This document shows positions 8,218 through 16,046 of a DNA stretch of 38,357 nucleotides, in pieces (the first letter of the stretch is position 1; each line of letters opens with the position of its first letter). The notes beneath the pieces were generated by a model. It did no database searches and was not told the DNA's origin. It saw only the letters and a program-made list of their open reading frames with translations. A program made the position numbers and the translations under genes. This DNA comes from Flavobacteriaceae bacterium. Its GTDB lineage: Bacteria; Bacteroidota; Bacteroidia; Flavobacteriales; Flavobacteriaceae. The stretch spans positions 1 through 38,357 of the forward strand of contig JALQTJ010000011.1 of NCBI GenBank assembly GCA_023264015.1. Direction: 5' to 3'.

Positions 8218-9093
8218 ATGCAATTTACCTTCCATCAGCTAAGAATATACGCAGAGGTTGTTCGCCAAAAAAGCATTACCAAGGCCGCTAGCAACCTGAA
8301 TATGACACAGCCTGCACTCTCTATTCAACTGAAAAATTTTAGCAGCCTATTCGAGTTTCAACTCTTGGAGCGCAAAGGACGGTCTATCAAGGTGACCGAT
8401 TACGGAATGCAAATCTACCAACGCGCTTTAGACCTCTTGAGCAAGGCTGAGGAGATGAATTATTTAACAGCCTCCTTTAGGAATCTTGAAGCCGGGTCAC
8501 TGAGAATCGCATCGGTTTCAACCGGAAAATACATTATCCCCTATATCGTTGCCGATTTTTTAAATCATTACCCCAAGGTAGACCTCAACATTCAGGTGTC
8601 GAATAAAGAGGATGTCGTTAATCGCCTCAAAGACGAGGATCTCGATTTTGCATTGGTGTCGGTCATCCCAAACAATGTGCTGGTTAATGAAGAAGTATTG
8701 TTCAATAATGAATTGTATTTAGTCGGTAATACGCCTGAATTCGACCCTTTGCGGCCATTAATCTATCGAGAGAAAGGTTCCGCTACACGTCAAGCTATGG
8801 ACCGTTACTTCAGGAATACCACAGGCCGTAAAACCTTCGAATTGACTTCAAATGAGGCAGTAAAGCAGGCCGTCAAGGCGGGGCTTGGGTATTCTATACT
8901 TCCTAAAATAGGCATCGCCCAAGAGCTCCTTGAAGGCACACTTCACGTTATTCCGCAAAAAAAATTACCCATCATAACGCAGTGGCGCATCGTTTACAAT
9001 CGTCAAAAAATGTTATCGCCCGTAGCACAGACCTTTTTATCGTATCTAAAAGAAAACAAAGCAGCTATCATTAAAAAGCATTTTTCTGAATAG
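8218..9093 (+). CDS. LysR-family transcriptional regulator, probable regulator of sbtA
   Basis: This 291-aa protein has an N-terminal winged helix-turn-helix (about residues 3-62) with the typical LTTR pattern SITKAASNLNMTQPALSIQLKNF and ERKGRSIKVTDYG. A periplasmic-binding-protein-like effector domain spans about 90-285. The arrangement, divergent from an SbtA transporter, is like that of CmpR/CbbR-type regulators, which sense carbon metabolites and control inorganic carbon uptake. The effector cannot be read from sequence. The start at 8218 is the first ATG and gives the usual N-terminus. The CDF gene begins 9 bp after its stop, so the two may be co-transcribed. Confidence 0.92.
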   Translation: MQFTFHQLRIYAEVVRQKSITKAASNLNMTQPALSIQLKNFSSLFEFQLLERKGRSIKVTDYGMQIYQRALDLLSKAEEMNYLTASFRNLEAGSLRIASVSTGKYIIPYIVADFLNHYPKVDLNIQVSNKEDVVNRLKDEDLDFALVSVIPNNVLVNEEVLFNNELYLVGNTPEFDPLRPLIYREKGSATRQAMDRYFRNTTGRKTFELTSNEAVKQAVKAGLGYSILPKIGIAQELLEGTLHVIPQKKLPIITQWRIVYNRQKMLSPVAQTFLSYLKENKAAIIKKHFSE

Positions 9094-9102
9094 CTTTATG
9101 AC

Positions 9103-10011
9103 ATGAGCCAGCACGCCCATCACCACCACGATCACATGGTTTCTGGAACAAGACTATTCTGGACGATAGTTCTGAACATCAGTATTACGGTCGGACAGTT
9201 CATCGGTGGTATTCTATCCGGGAGCATGGCACTGCTGTCGGATGCGGTGCACAATTTGAGTGATGTGATTTCACTCATTGTTAGTTATACCGCGAATAGG
9301 CTTGCACACAAAAAAGCAACTACAGATAAGACTTTTGGGTACAAACGAGCCGAAATCATTGCCGCCTTTATCAATGCCATTTCATTGATACTTATTGCAT
9401 TTTGGCTGATTTATGAATCGATTCAGCGCATTCTGACTCCGAGCGCTATAGAAGAACAAACCGTTATCTACCTTTCGGTAGTCGCCATTGTGGGTAATGG
9501 CCTCAGTGTATTGCTTTTAAAAAATCAACAGAGCAACAACCTCAATATTCGCTCGGCTTATGTGCATCTCTTTTCAGACCTGTTAGCGAGTGTAGCTGTA
9601 CTGGTTGGAGCCATTGCCATCTCACTCTACGACTGGCAGCTCATAGACCCTATTCTAAGCATCTTAATTTCGCTATACCTCATCTATCTAGGCTACCAAC
9701 TTTTGAGAGACTCCACTCAGATTTTAATGTTGTACACGCCCTATGAAGTCGATTTAGCGGCAGTGATTGAAACCGTGCACGCCTTTGAGCAAGTCAAAAA
9801 ACTTCACCACATTCATCTTTGGAAGTTAAACGACACCGAAATACACCTCGAGGCACACATCGACCTTCAAGTCGATCTCAATATTTCAGAGTTCACGGCG
9901 CTTCAGCAAGAAATTGAAGCGCTATTACTTGAGCAATACGGTATCAATCATGTGACGCTTCAACCAGAATTTCAGAAAAAAGATCCAAAAGAATTTATTG
10001 TGCAAGACTAA
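9103..10011 (+). CDS. Cation diffusion facilitator (CDF) family zinc/metal exporter
   Basis: This 302-aa inner-membrane protein has six predicted transmembrane helices and a cytoplasmic C-terminal domain from about residue 208. The metal-site pairs of zinc-type CDF proteins are present: H50/D54 in helix 2 (DAVHNLSD) and H155/D159 in helix 5 (HLFSD). The histidine-rich N-terminus (HAHHHHDH at 4-11) and HHIHLW in the C-terminal domain fit zinc binding. Proteins of this family exchange cytoplasmic Zn2+ (sometimes Co2+ or Cd2+) for protons. It resembles the CzcD/ZitB group. It starts 9 bp after the LysR gene, but a functional link to bicarbonate uptake is not apparent. Confidence 0.93.
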   Translation: MSQHAHHHHDHMVSGTRLFWTIVLNISITVGQFIGGILSGSMALLSDAVHNLSDVISLIVSYTANRLAHKKATTDKTFGYKRAEIIAAFINAISLILIAFWLIYESIQRILTPSAIEEQTVIYLSVVAIVGNGLSVLLLKNQQSNNLNIRSAYVHLFSDLLASVAVLVGAIAISLYDWQLIDPILSILISLYLIYLGYQLLRDSTQILMLYTPYEVDLAAVIETVHAFEQVKKLHHIHLWKLNDTEIHLEAHIDLQVDLNISEFTALQQEIEALLLEQYGINHVTLQPEFQKKDPKEFIVQD

Positions 10012-10025
10012 TATTGTTTTATTCG

Positions 10026-10033
10026 TAAATTTG
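10026..10033 (+). promoter_or_regulatory. -7 element (TAAATTTG) for the small lipoprotein gene
   Basis: TAAATTTG matches TAnnTTTG and lies 13 bp before the ATG at 10047, the short distance typical of promoters in this group. It falls just after the stop of the CDF gene. A -33 TTG at normal spacing is not obvious. Confidence 0.4.
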
Positions 10034-10046
10034 TATATAAAAAATT

Positions 10047-10214
10047 ATGAATAAACCAATTATACCCCTGATACTCATTGCGATATTGAGTATATCTCTT
10101 ATTTCTTGTGGATCTGTTAAGAATGCTTCAACAGAAAATGCTCAGACGAGCAGTATTGAGACACCACCAAATGTGGGCTCAAATAAACTCTCAAAAATCC
10201 GCCAGAAGAACTAA
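10047..10214 (+). CDS. Small putative lipoprotein (55 aa)
   Basis: This short frame encodes 55 residues. It begins with a lysine-containing n-region and a hydrophobic core, then lipobox LISC with the cysteine at residue 21, so a lipidated mature peptide of about 35 polar residues (Ser, Asn, Thr rich) is predicted. A -7 promoter element lies just upstream. I do not recognise the family. The -1 frame stays open from 10187 to 10354 immediately after and across its end, so the annotated stop could reflect a frameshift in an originally longer protein; this is unproven. It sits between the CDF exporter gene and the trkH-type gene, all on the plus strand. Confidence 0.6.
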   Translation: MNKPIIPLILIAILSISLISCGSVKNASTENAQTSSIETPPNVGSNKLSKIRQKN

Positions 10215-10357
10215 GGCAGAAGCAGAAAATTGATCTTTTTCGCACTGAATGCTGCGTTTATTCTACCTTTGACCTAACAAATCTGAGCTATACCATTCGT
10301 TTTCAAAGATTTAATAGTGTCTTTAGTGGTTCACCAAACGCCATCCAGCTGCGCTAG
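10187..10357 (+). other. Open -1 frame after the small lipoprotein; possible frameshifted C-terminus or leader of the trkH gene
   Basis: The frame one base back from the lipoprotein stays open for 56 codons after a TAA at 10184-10186 and ends at TAG 10355-10357. Its peptide opens NPPEELRQKQKIDLF after three residues and ends in an aromatic, beta-like stretch. It has no start codon of its own near its beginning. An open run of this length can occur by chance at about 45% GC, and a TACCTTTG match at 10264-10271 suggests the region may be the promoter and leader of the trkH gene. Nothing else was recognised between 10215 and 10359. Confidence 0.25.
10264..10271 (+). promoter_or_regulatory. Possible -7 element (TACCTTTG) upstream of the trkH-type gene
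   Basis: TACCTTTG fits TAnnTTTG and would give a leader of about 80 nt before the ATG at 10360. No convincing -33 box is seen. Confidence 0.25.
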
Positions 10358-10359
10358 CC

Positions 10360-12105
10360 ATGTTATTTAATCCTAAATACCTGTACAGGTTTTCATTCTG
10401 GACGAGTCTCTTTATACTCATTCTTTTACTGGTAGATTTTGGCTTTAAGCAATCTGCTGAGGTCGAAACTCAAATCGAAAATTACTATTACTATGCGCTT
10501 CTAGTAGGGGTGGTAACCACGGCGCTTTCTTACATTCTAGACAGAAAAAGGATACGGCAAAACATAGCCCTTATTGACCTTTTAGGGGTGAGTTTCGCCT
10601 TGTTCTTATTAGGAGTGCATTTCTTCGGAGATCCGTCTGCAGAACTTACGCTAGAATTGGCCCGCCTGCATCTTGAAAAGTATTCAGCCGGCCTACTCTT
10701 TTTCAAAGGATTACTCGATCTTAAGGTAGAATACAAAAGGACCGACCTTAACCCTGCCCAGCTGTTTTTAATCAGTTTTGTGGCAATCATTCTTTTCGGA
10801 ACGCTATTGCTATCACTTCCAAGTGCCACTCACAATGGTATCTCGCTTCTAGACGCATTGTTTACGGCGACTAGTGCGGTTTGTGTCACGGGGCTTATCG
10901 TAGTCAATACAGCAACTGATTTTACCGTGTTTGGTCAGGGAATCATCCTACTGCTCATCCAAATTGGGGGTCTCGGAATTTTAACCTTTGTGAGCTATTT
11001 CAGTTACTTCTTTAAAGGACAAATCAGTTACGAAAAACAGATCGCAATGAGCGCGATCAACTCAAACGCCACGATAGGGAAAGAATTGACCTTGCTCAAG
11101 CACATCATCATCATCACCCTGCTCATAGAAGCGGTTTCTGGAGTACTCATCTTTTACAATGTCGACAGGGCCAGCTTTAACGGCTTAGGAGATCAGGTGT
11201 TTTTCGCCGTATTTCATGCCGTTTCTGCCTTTTGTAATGCCGGATTTTCAACCCTTGAACACTCGCTGCAACAAGGAGCCTTTGAATTCAATTACGGATT
11301 ACAGATCATCATAGCCCTGACTTTTATTTTAGGCGGATTAGGATTCCCTATAGTAGAGAACATTACCTCTTATTTTAAATACAAAACCCAGCGTGCCCTT
11401 TCATTTACCAAGAACATGAATCACAGGCCTTGGGTGCTTACGCTGAATAGTCGCATCGCATTAATCACCTCAGCCGTACTTACCGCAGGGGGCTTTATTG
11501 CTTTTTACTTTCTTGAATTTAACAACACCCTTGTGCGCCACAGCAGTTCCGGAAAACTGATTACCGCATTTTTCGGAGCAGTTACACCGCGTACAGCCGG
11601 ATTCAATACCGTCGATACCGCTTCACTCCTTTTTCCGACCACCCTCTTACTGTTCTTTCTGATGTGGGTAGGAGCTTCTCCGAAATCCACCGGAGGTGGA
11701 ATCAAAACCACAACCCTTGCCATAGCCGTATTGAACATTTTAAGCTTGGTTAGAGGCAGTTCACGTATCGAGATTTTTAAACGAGAGATTGTTGAAGTAA
11801 CCCTTAAGAGGGCCTTCGCTATGATTTCGTTGTCCATTATTGTCATCAGCATCGGAATTGTGCTCATCTCAAGCCAAGAACCAGAGATTGAAATGCTAAA
11901 AATCGCATTTGAGTGTATCTCGGCCTATAGCACGGTCGGACTCAGTATGGGAATCACAGAGGGGCTAAGCTCGGTGAGCAAGTTGGTTCTAATCTTTCTC
12001 ATGTTCATCGGTAGGGTAAGCGCCTTAACCGTTCTTTTTGCTATCTTCAGAAAGAAGGTGGTGCGCAATTACAGATATCCAAAAGAAGAAATAACCATTC
12101 ACTAA
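10360..12105 (+). CDS. TrkH/KtrB-family potassium uptake channel subunit
   Basis: This 581-aa membrane protein is the pore subunit of a Trk/Ktr potassium importer. Four pore-loop repeats are visible, each with its selectivity-filter glycine: ATSAVCVTG (G178), SAFCNAG (G295), TPRTAG (G414) and SAYSTVG (G527). A conserved PKSTGGGIKT motif follows the third repeat. About 130 N-terminal residues add extra hydrophobic segments ahead of the core, making the protein longer than KtrB (about 450 aa). The regulatory RCK subunit gene follows after 3 bp. Transport would be driven by membrane potential or cotransported ions and gated by nucleotide binding to the partner. Confidence 0.93.
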   Translation: MLFNPKYLYRFSFWTSLFILILLLVDFGFKQSAEVETQIENYYYYALLVGVVTTALSYILDRKRIRQNIALIDLLGVSFALFLLGVHFFGDPSAELTLELARLHLEKYSAGLLFFKGLLDLKVEYKRTDLNPAQLFLISFVAIILFGTLLLSLPSATHNGISLLDALFTATSAVCVTGLIVVNTATDFTVFGQGIILLLIQIGGLGILTFVSYFSYFFKGQISYEKQIAMSAINSNATIGKELTLLKHIIIITLLIEAVSGVLIFYNVDRASFNGLGDQVFFAVFHAVSAFCNAGFSTLEHSLQQGAFEFNYGLQIIIALTFILGGLGFPIVENITSYFKYKTQRALSFTKNMNHRPWVLTLNSRIALITSAVLTAGGFIAFYFLEFNNTLVRHSSSGKLITAFFGAVTPRTAGFNTVDTASLLFPTTLLLFFLMWVGASPKSTGGGIKTTTLAIAVLNILSLVRGSSRIEIFKREIVEVTLKRAFAMISLSIIVISIGIVLISSQEPEIEMLKIAFECISAYSTVGLSMGITEGLSSVSKLVLIFLMFIGRVSALTVLFAIFRKKVVRNYRYPKEEITIH

Positions 12106-12108
12106 AAA

Positions 12109-12801
12109 ATGAAATACATCATTGTCGGACTCGGAAATTTTGGGGCCTCTTTAGGTCAGAAACTTACTAGCCAAGGAAACGAGGTTATTGGAATTGACAC
12201 TAGCGCTGCCAAAGTCGAGGCCTACCGCGAAAAGATCACCTATACGATGGAGATGGACGCTACCGATGAGCTCGCCGTATCTGGATTGCCATTGAAAAGC
12301 ACTGACATCGTCATAATTGGTATCGGCGAAGATCAAGGAGCTAATGTGATGGCTACCGCGCTCTTCAAGAATTTAGAAGTAAAGCGCCTCATCAGTCGCT
12401 CCATTAATCCACTTCACGAAAAAGTCCTAGAGGCCATTGGTGTCGATGAGATCGTTCGACCTGAAGAAGAAACCGCTGAGAGATGGGCTAAGAAGTTATG
12501 CCTCATCAACGTAGTTGATTCATTTGAACTCAATGACGATTTCAGCATAATCGAGGCAACAGTGCCTAAAGAGTACGTCGGTAAAACGTTAAAAGATGTC
12601 GGGTTCAGGTCAAAATACAACCTCTTGGTGTTAACCATTATTAAGAAGGTAGAAGTGACCTCACTGCTCGGGAACAGCAAGGTTGAAAACCAGGTTCAAG
12701 GAGTCGCCTCTGCTGAGAACGTTTTAGAAGAAGGTGACATCTTGGTGCTTTACGGGGCAAACAAAGACCTTCAGCATTTCTTAAAGCAGAAATTTAGATA
12801 G
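12109..12801 (+). CDS. TrkA/KtrA-type RCK regulatory subunit of the potassium transporter
   Basis: This 230-aa cytoplasmic protein has an N-terminal Rossmann RCK_N domain with the nucleotide motif GLGNFG at 7-12 and an acidic residue, Asp30, at the end of the second strand, suggesting NAD(H)/ATP-type ligand binding. An RCK_C domain occupies about residues 140-228. It has one RCK unit, like KtrA, where E. coli TrkA has two. It is encoded 3 bp after the pore subunit, so the two are translationally linked. Its stop overlaps the end of the convergent pterin dehydratase gene by 8 bp. Confidence 0.93.
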   Translation: MKYIIVGLGNFGASLGQKLTSQGNEVIGIDTSAAKVEAYREKITYTMEMDATDELAVSGLPLKSTDIVIIGIGEDQGANVMATALFKNLEVKRLISRSINPLHEKVLEAIGVDEIVRPEEETAERWAKKLCLINVVDSFELNDDFSIIEATVPKEYVGKTLKDVGFRSKYNLLVLTIIKKVEVTSLLGNSKVENQVQGVASAENVLEEGDILVLYGANKDLQHFLKQKFR

Positions 12802-13105
12802 TCCTTAGACGCTCGATATTGTCCAAAATTTGTTCTACCTCTTGGGCGTATTGAAAATCAAGAAGCGTTAATCCGTTCGCATCATGCGTGGTCAAAGAAA
12901 CCTCTATATCCTTGGCGCTTACAAGGGTGTCCGGATGGTGATTGAGTTCATAGGAAACTCTTGAAAGACGGGTCAATAGCTCATGCACCTCTTGCATTGA
13001 ATGCATCGAGACCATTAGTGAAATTTGTTCTTCTTTCAGTTTCCACGGATACCGAAGTCGCTCATTCAGCCACTTTAGTTGCTCTTGCTCAGTCAATCTT
13101 TTCAT
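12794..13105 (-). CDS. phhB: 4a-hydroxytetrahydrobiopterin dehydratase (pterin carbinolamine dehydratase)
   Basis: This 103-aa protein belongs to the PCD/DCoH family, which dehydrates 4a-hydroxy-tetrahydropterin formed by pterin-dependent monooxygenases so that the cofactor can be reduced and reused. The active-site motif ELNHHP places His56 and His57 next to Pro58, and the third conserved histidine is His74 in the LTTHDANGLT segment. Length is typical. The usual partner is phenylalanine hydroxylase, not seen in this window. However, an alkylglycerol-monooxygenase-like gene, from a family that uses tetrahydrobiopterin in animals, lies about 4.4 kb away. Divergent from the acylase gene with a 25-bp gap. 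Confidence 0.92.
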   Translation of the reverse strand: MKRLTEQEQLKWLNERLRYPWKLKEEQISLMVSMHSMQEVHELLTRLSRVSYELNHHPDTLVSAKDIEVSLTTHDANGLTLLDFQYAQEVEQILDNIERLRTI

Positions 13106-13130
13106 AACTTACAAGTTGCAAATAAATACG

Positions 13131-15194
13131 ATGAAAAACCACCTTCTTCTAGGGTTGCTTTTTGCTCCTCTTTTTACGCTTTTCGCGCAAATAAATCCAG
13201 AGAATATTGAGATCATTAGAGATGCTTATGGCGTGCCACACATTTATGCCAAAACCGATGCTGAGGTAGCCTATGGGCTTGCTTGGGCACATGCAGAAGA
13301 CGATTTCCAAACCATTCAATTGAGCTATTTGGCAGGAGATGCCAAGCTTTCAAGAGCTATTGGGCTCAAAGGAGCACCTGCAGATTTTTTGCAGCAACTC
13401 ATCCAGGCCGAAAAAACTGCAAGAGAACACGTACACACCTTGAGCGATGCCTTTATGGCAGTCATCAAGGGTTACGCTGCGGGCTTGAACGCTTATGCCG
13501 AGGCCCATGAAGAAGAAGTTATCTTAAAAGAACTGTTCCCGGTAACCCCTATTAAAATGATCGCATATTCGCAATTGCAGCTTTTTGTTTCGAATGCAGC
13601 AGATCAGTTAGTCAGCCAAATTGTAAGCAACAAAACCCCGAAAAAGATTCCAGATGAAGACGTACAAGGGTCAAACCTTATCGCTCTATCAAGCGCGAAG
13701 ACAGGAGAAAATGCCAGTTACCTCACCATCAATACGCATCAACCTCTAGAAGGCCCGACCTCTTGGTACGAAGCCCACCTGGTGAGTGAAGAGGGCACCA
13801 ATATCATTGGTGCTTTGTTTCCTGGAGCCCCCTGTGTACTTACAGGTGCTAACGAATATCTAGGGTGGACACACACAGTGAATTTTCAAGACAAGGCCGA
13901 CTTGTACAAGCTTGAAATGCTCGATAAAAAAGCGCTAACCTACCGCGTAGATGAGGATGAACTAACGCTAGAAAAACACAAGGCCAAGGTCTATGTAAAA
14001 CTCTTTGGTTTAAAAATCGGTATCAACCGCACCTTCTACACGAGCATCTATGGGCCCACCTTAAGAAACGCCAAAGGATTTTATGCCGTACGAACCCCTA
14101 GCACTACTACCATATTGGCCTTAGAACAATGGTGGCGGATGAATAAGGCACGCTCGTTCACAGAATTCTACAACACCTTAAAAATGAATGCGTTACCAGG
14201 ATATAATATCGGTTATGCAGACCGTAACGATACCATTTTTTACATCTCTAACGGCAAGATGCCGATGCGCGCAGAAGGATACAATTGGAAGGGTGTGGTA
14301 CCCGGAAACACCTACGCCACGCTATGGGACACCTATTACGACACCGAAGATCTTCCGCAAGTCATACAGCCTCAATCAGGGTATGTATACAATGCGAATC
14401 ACAGCCCATTTAAATCCTCTTCATTAGCCGACAATCCTGACCCCAACGATTATCCTGAAGCCATGGGCTACGAACGCTACGACAACAATAGAAGCACCAG
14501 ACTTTTTGAGCTTTTAGAAGCGCATAAGACCATAGATTTTCAAACCTTCAAAAAAATCAAATACGACCACACCTTGCCCGATCCCCTTAACTACAATTAT
14601 GTCAACCTCAATGCACTGTTTGACATGAATCCTGCTGATTACCCAGGTGTTGGAGGATTGTTACGTAAAATACAGACCTGGGATCGCGTGGCCTCTGCCG
14701 ACTCAAAAGGAGCCGCAGCTTATGCTATCCTGTATTATCAATTGCGCCAATACTGGTCACAATTAGGCCCAGACAAGACCTTTGATGCAGCCACCATTCA
14801 CAAGGCTCTGAAGAAAACTAGCCGCTACATGGACAAGCATTTCAATAGCCAAGACATCACCCTCGGTGACTTTCAAAAACTAGTTCGTGGCGATAAAAAC
14901 ATACCCATCTGGGGGCTTCCTGACGTAGTTACCGCCATGCACGGTGCGCCTTATAAAGACGGACGCTACCGCATCACCAACGGCGAATCGTATATCGCAC
15001 TCATTCAATTCAGAGAGAACAAGACGCAGTATCAATCGGTCATCTCATACGGAAACAGCAATCGTGAAGACGGATTACACTTTGACGATCAAATGAAACT
15101 GTATCAAAATTTTCAAACGAAGCCCATGTCGTTTGATCGCGAAGACGTCTTGCAGAACGCGGTGAGAAGTTACCACCCTCTTGAAGAGCGTTAG
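13131..15194 (+). CDS. Penicillin acylase (S45) family Ntn hydrolase, secreted
   Basis: This 687-aa protein is a self-processing amide hydrolase. A signal peptide covers about residues 1-19 (ending FTLFA before QINP), sending it to the periplasm or outside. The N-terminal part has IIRDAYGVPHIYAKT and YGLAWAHAEDDF, typical of the alpha chain. The GSN motif places the predicted catalytic Ser181 as the new N-terminus of the beta chain after autoproteolysis, followed by THQP and the TGANEYLGWTHT segment with the conserved asparagine/tryptophan region. Frame extends to a TTG at 13116 but the ATG at 13131 gives a proper signal peptide. Family substrates include beta-lactam side chains, lipopeptides and acyl-homoserine lactones; which applies cannot be read. 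Confidence 0.9.
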   Translation: MKNHLLLGLLFAPLFTLFAQINPENIEIIRDAYGVPHIYAKTDAEVAYGLAWAHAEDDFQTIQLSYLAGDAKLSRAIGLKGAPADFLQQLIQAEKTAREHVHTLSDAFMAVIKGYAAGLNAYAEAHEEEVILKELFPVTPIKMIAYSQLQLFVSNAADQLVSQIVSNKTPKKIPDEDVQGSNLIALSSAKTGENASYLTINTHQPLEGPTSWYEAHLVSEEGTNIIGALFPGAPCVLTGANEYLGWTHTVNFQDKADLYKLEMLDKKALTYRVDEDELTLEKHKAKVYVKLFGLKIGINRTFYTSIYGPTLRNAKGFYAVRTPSTTTILALEQWWRMNKARSFTEFYNTLKMNALPGYNIGYADRNDTIFYISNGKMPMRAEGYNWKGVVPGNTYATLWDTYYDTEDLPQVIQPQSGYVYNANHSPFKSSSLADNPDPNDYPEAMGYERYDNNRSTRLFELLEAHKTIDFQTFKKIKYDHTLPDPLNYNYVNLNALFDMNPADYPGVGGLLRKIQTWDRVASADSKGAAAYAILYYQLRQYWSQLGPDKTFDAATIHKALKKTSRYMDKHFNSQDITLGDFQKLVRGDKNIPIWGLPDVVTAMHGAPYKDGRYRITNGESYIALIQFRENKTQYQSVISYGNSNREDGLHFDDQMKLYQNFQTKPMSFDREDVLQNAVRSYHPLEER

Positions 15195-15227
15195 ATCAAA
15201 TTTGTTATTGCGTATATTCGTGATGCT

Positions 15228-16046
15228 ATGGAATCTTTTTTGAACTTCTTTGAACTCATGCCGGTTTGGATGAAGGCGGCATGGATCTTTATCGTACTCG
15301 GTGTTTTCTGGATTGCAGAAGGGTATTACGCCCAAGTAAATTTCAACTACAAAAAGTGGCGGCATGCTCGTGTAAACGGGTCGCTTCTGTTAATGGTAAT
15401 GGCCATCAACGTAGGATTTGGAACACTAACCGCTTTGCTCTACCAATGGCTAGACAGTAGCTCTTTTGGCTTGCTTCAACTAGTCGATTGGCCTGTGTGG
15501 GTAGAGTTGATACTTGCGCTGATAGTACTTGATTTTATCGCCCAATACTTGGTTCACTTCTTACTTCACAAGGTGCCCGCGCTTTGGAGGCTGCATCTAG
15601 TGCATCACAGTGACAAGAAAGTGGATGTGACTACCGGAACACGTCACCACCCGCTAGATTTTCTGCTTCGAGAAACTTTCGCACTCATTGCGATTGCGCT
15701 AACGGGGATGCCCATATCTTTTTATCTATTCTATCGCATTTTGAGCGTGCTGTTTACCTATTTTACACACGCTAATATTGCCTTACCACTAGTGGTTGAC
15801 AAGGCCATTTCGTACGTCTTTGTCACCCCGAATATGCACAAATTTCACCATCACAATGAATTGCCATGGACCGATTCAAACTACGGAAACATGCTCTCAG
15901 TATGGGATCGTCTATTTGGTACCTTTGTATATGGTGATGTTTCGAAAGTGGTCTATGGGGTAGACATTGCAGACCACAAAGACGATCAAAATCTTTGGGT
16001 GCAGTTGGGGATCCCTTTTGACAGATCGGTCAAGTCTAAATCTTAA
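15228..16046 (+). CDS. Fatty acid hydroxylase / sterol desaturase superfamily membrane protein
   Basis: This 272-aa integral membrane di-iron oxidase shows the superfamily histidine clusters: H110-x3-H114 (HFLLH), H123-x2-HH127 (HLVHH), H140-H141, H181 in the last helix, and H204-x2-HHH209 (HKFHHH). Hydrophobic segments lie near residues 14-32, 52-72, 90-108, 150-178. The motif SVWDRLFGTF near 224 is common in bacterial members. These enzymes hydroxylate or desaturate lipid carbons; the substrate is unknown. Its stop abuts the stop of the convergent SLC13 gene with no gap. It is distinct from the longer family member at 17494-18723, which has an extra C-terminal membrane domain. Confidence 0.88.
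   Translation: MESFLNFFELMPVWMKAAWIFIVLGVFWIAEGYYAQVNFNYKKWRHARVNGSLLLMVMAINVGFGTLTALLYQWLDSSSFGLLQLVDWPVWVELILALIVLDFIAQYLVHFLLHKVPALWRLHLVHHSDKKVDVTTGTRHHPLDFLLRETFALIAIALTGMPISFYLFYRILSVLFTYFTHANIALPLVVDKAISYVFVTPNMHKFHHHNELPWTDSNYGNMLSVWDRLFGTFVYGDVSKVVYGVDIADHKDDQNLWVQLGIPFDRSVKSKS

Noticed and set aside
11505-11867. A 120-codon open frame on the minus strand
   Set aside because: It is opposite the trkH-type gene, whose pore-loop motifs cover the same bases.
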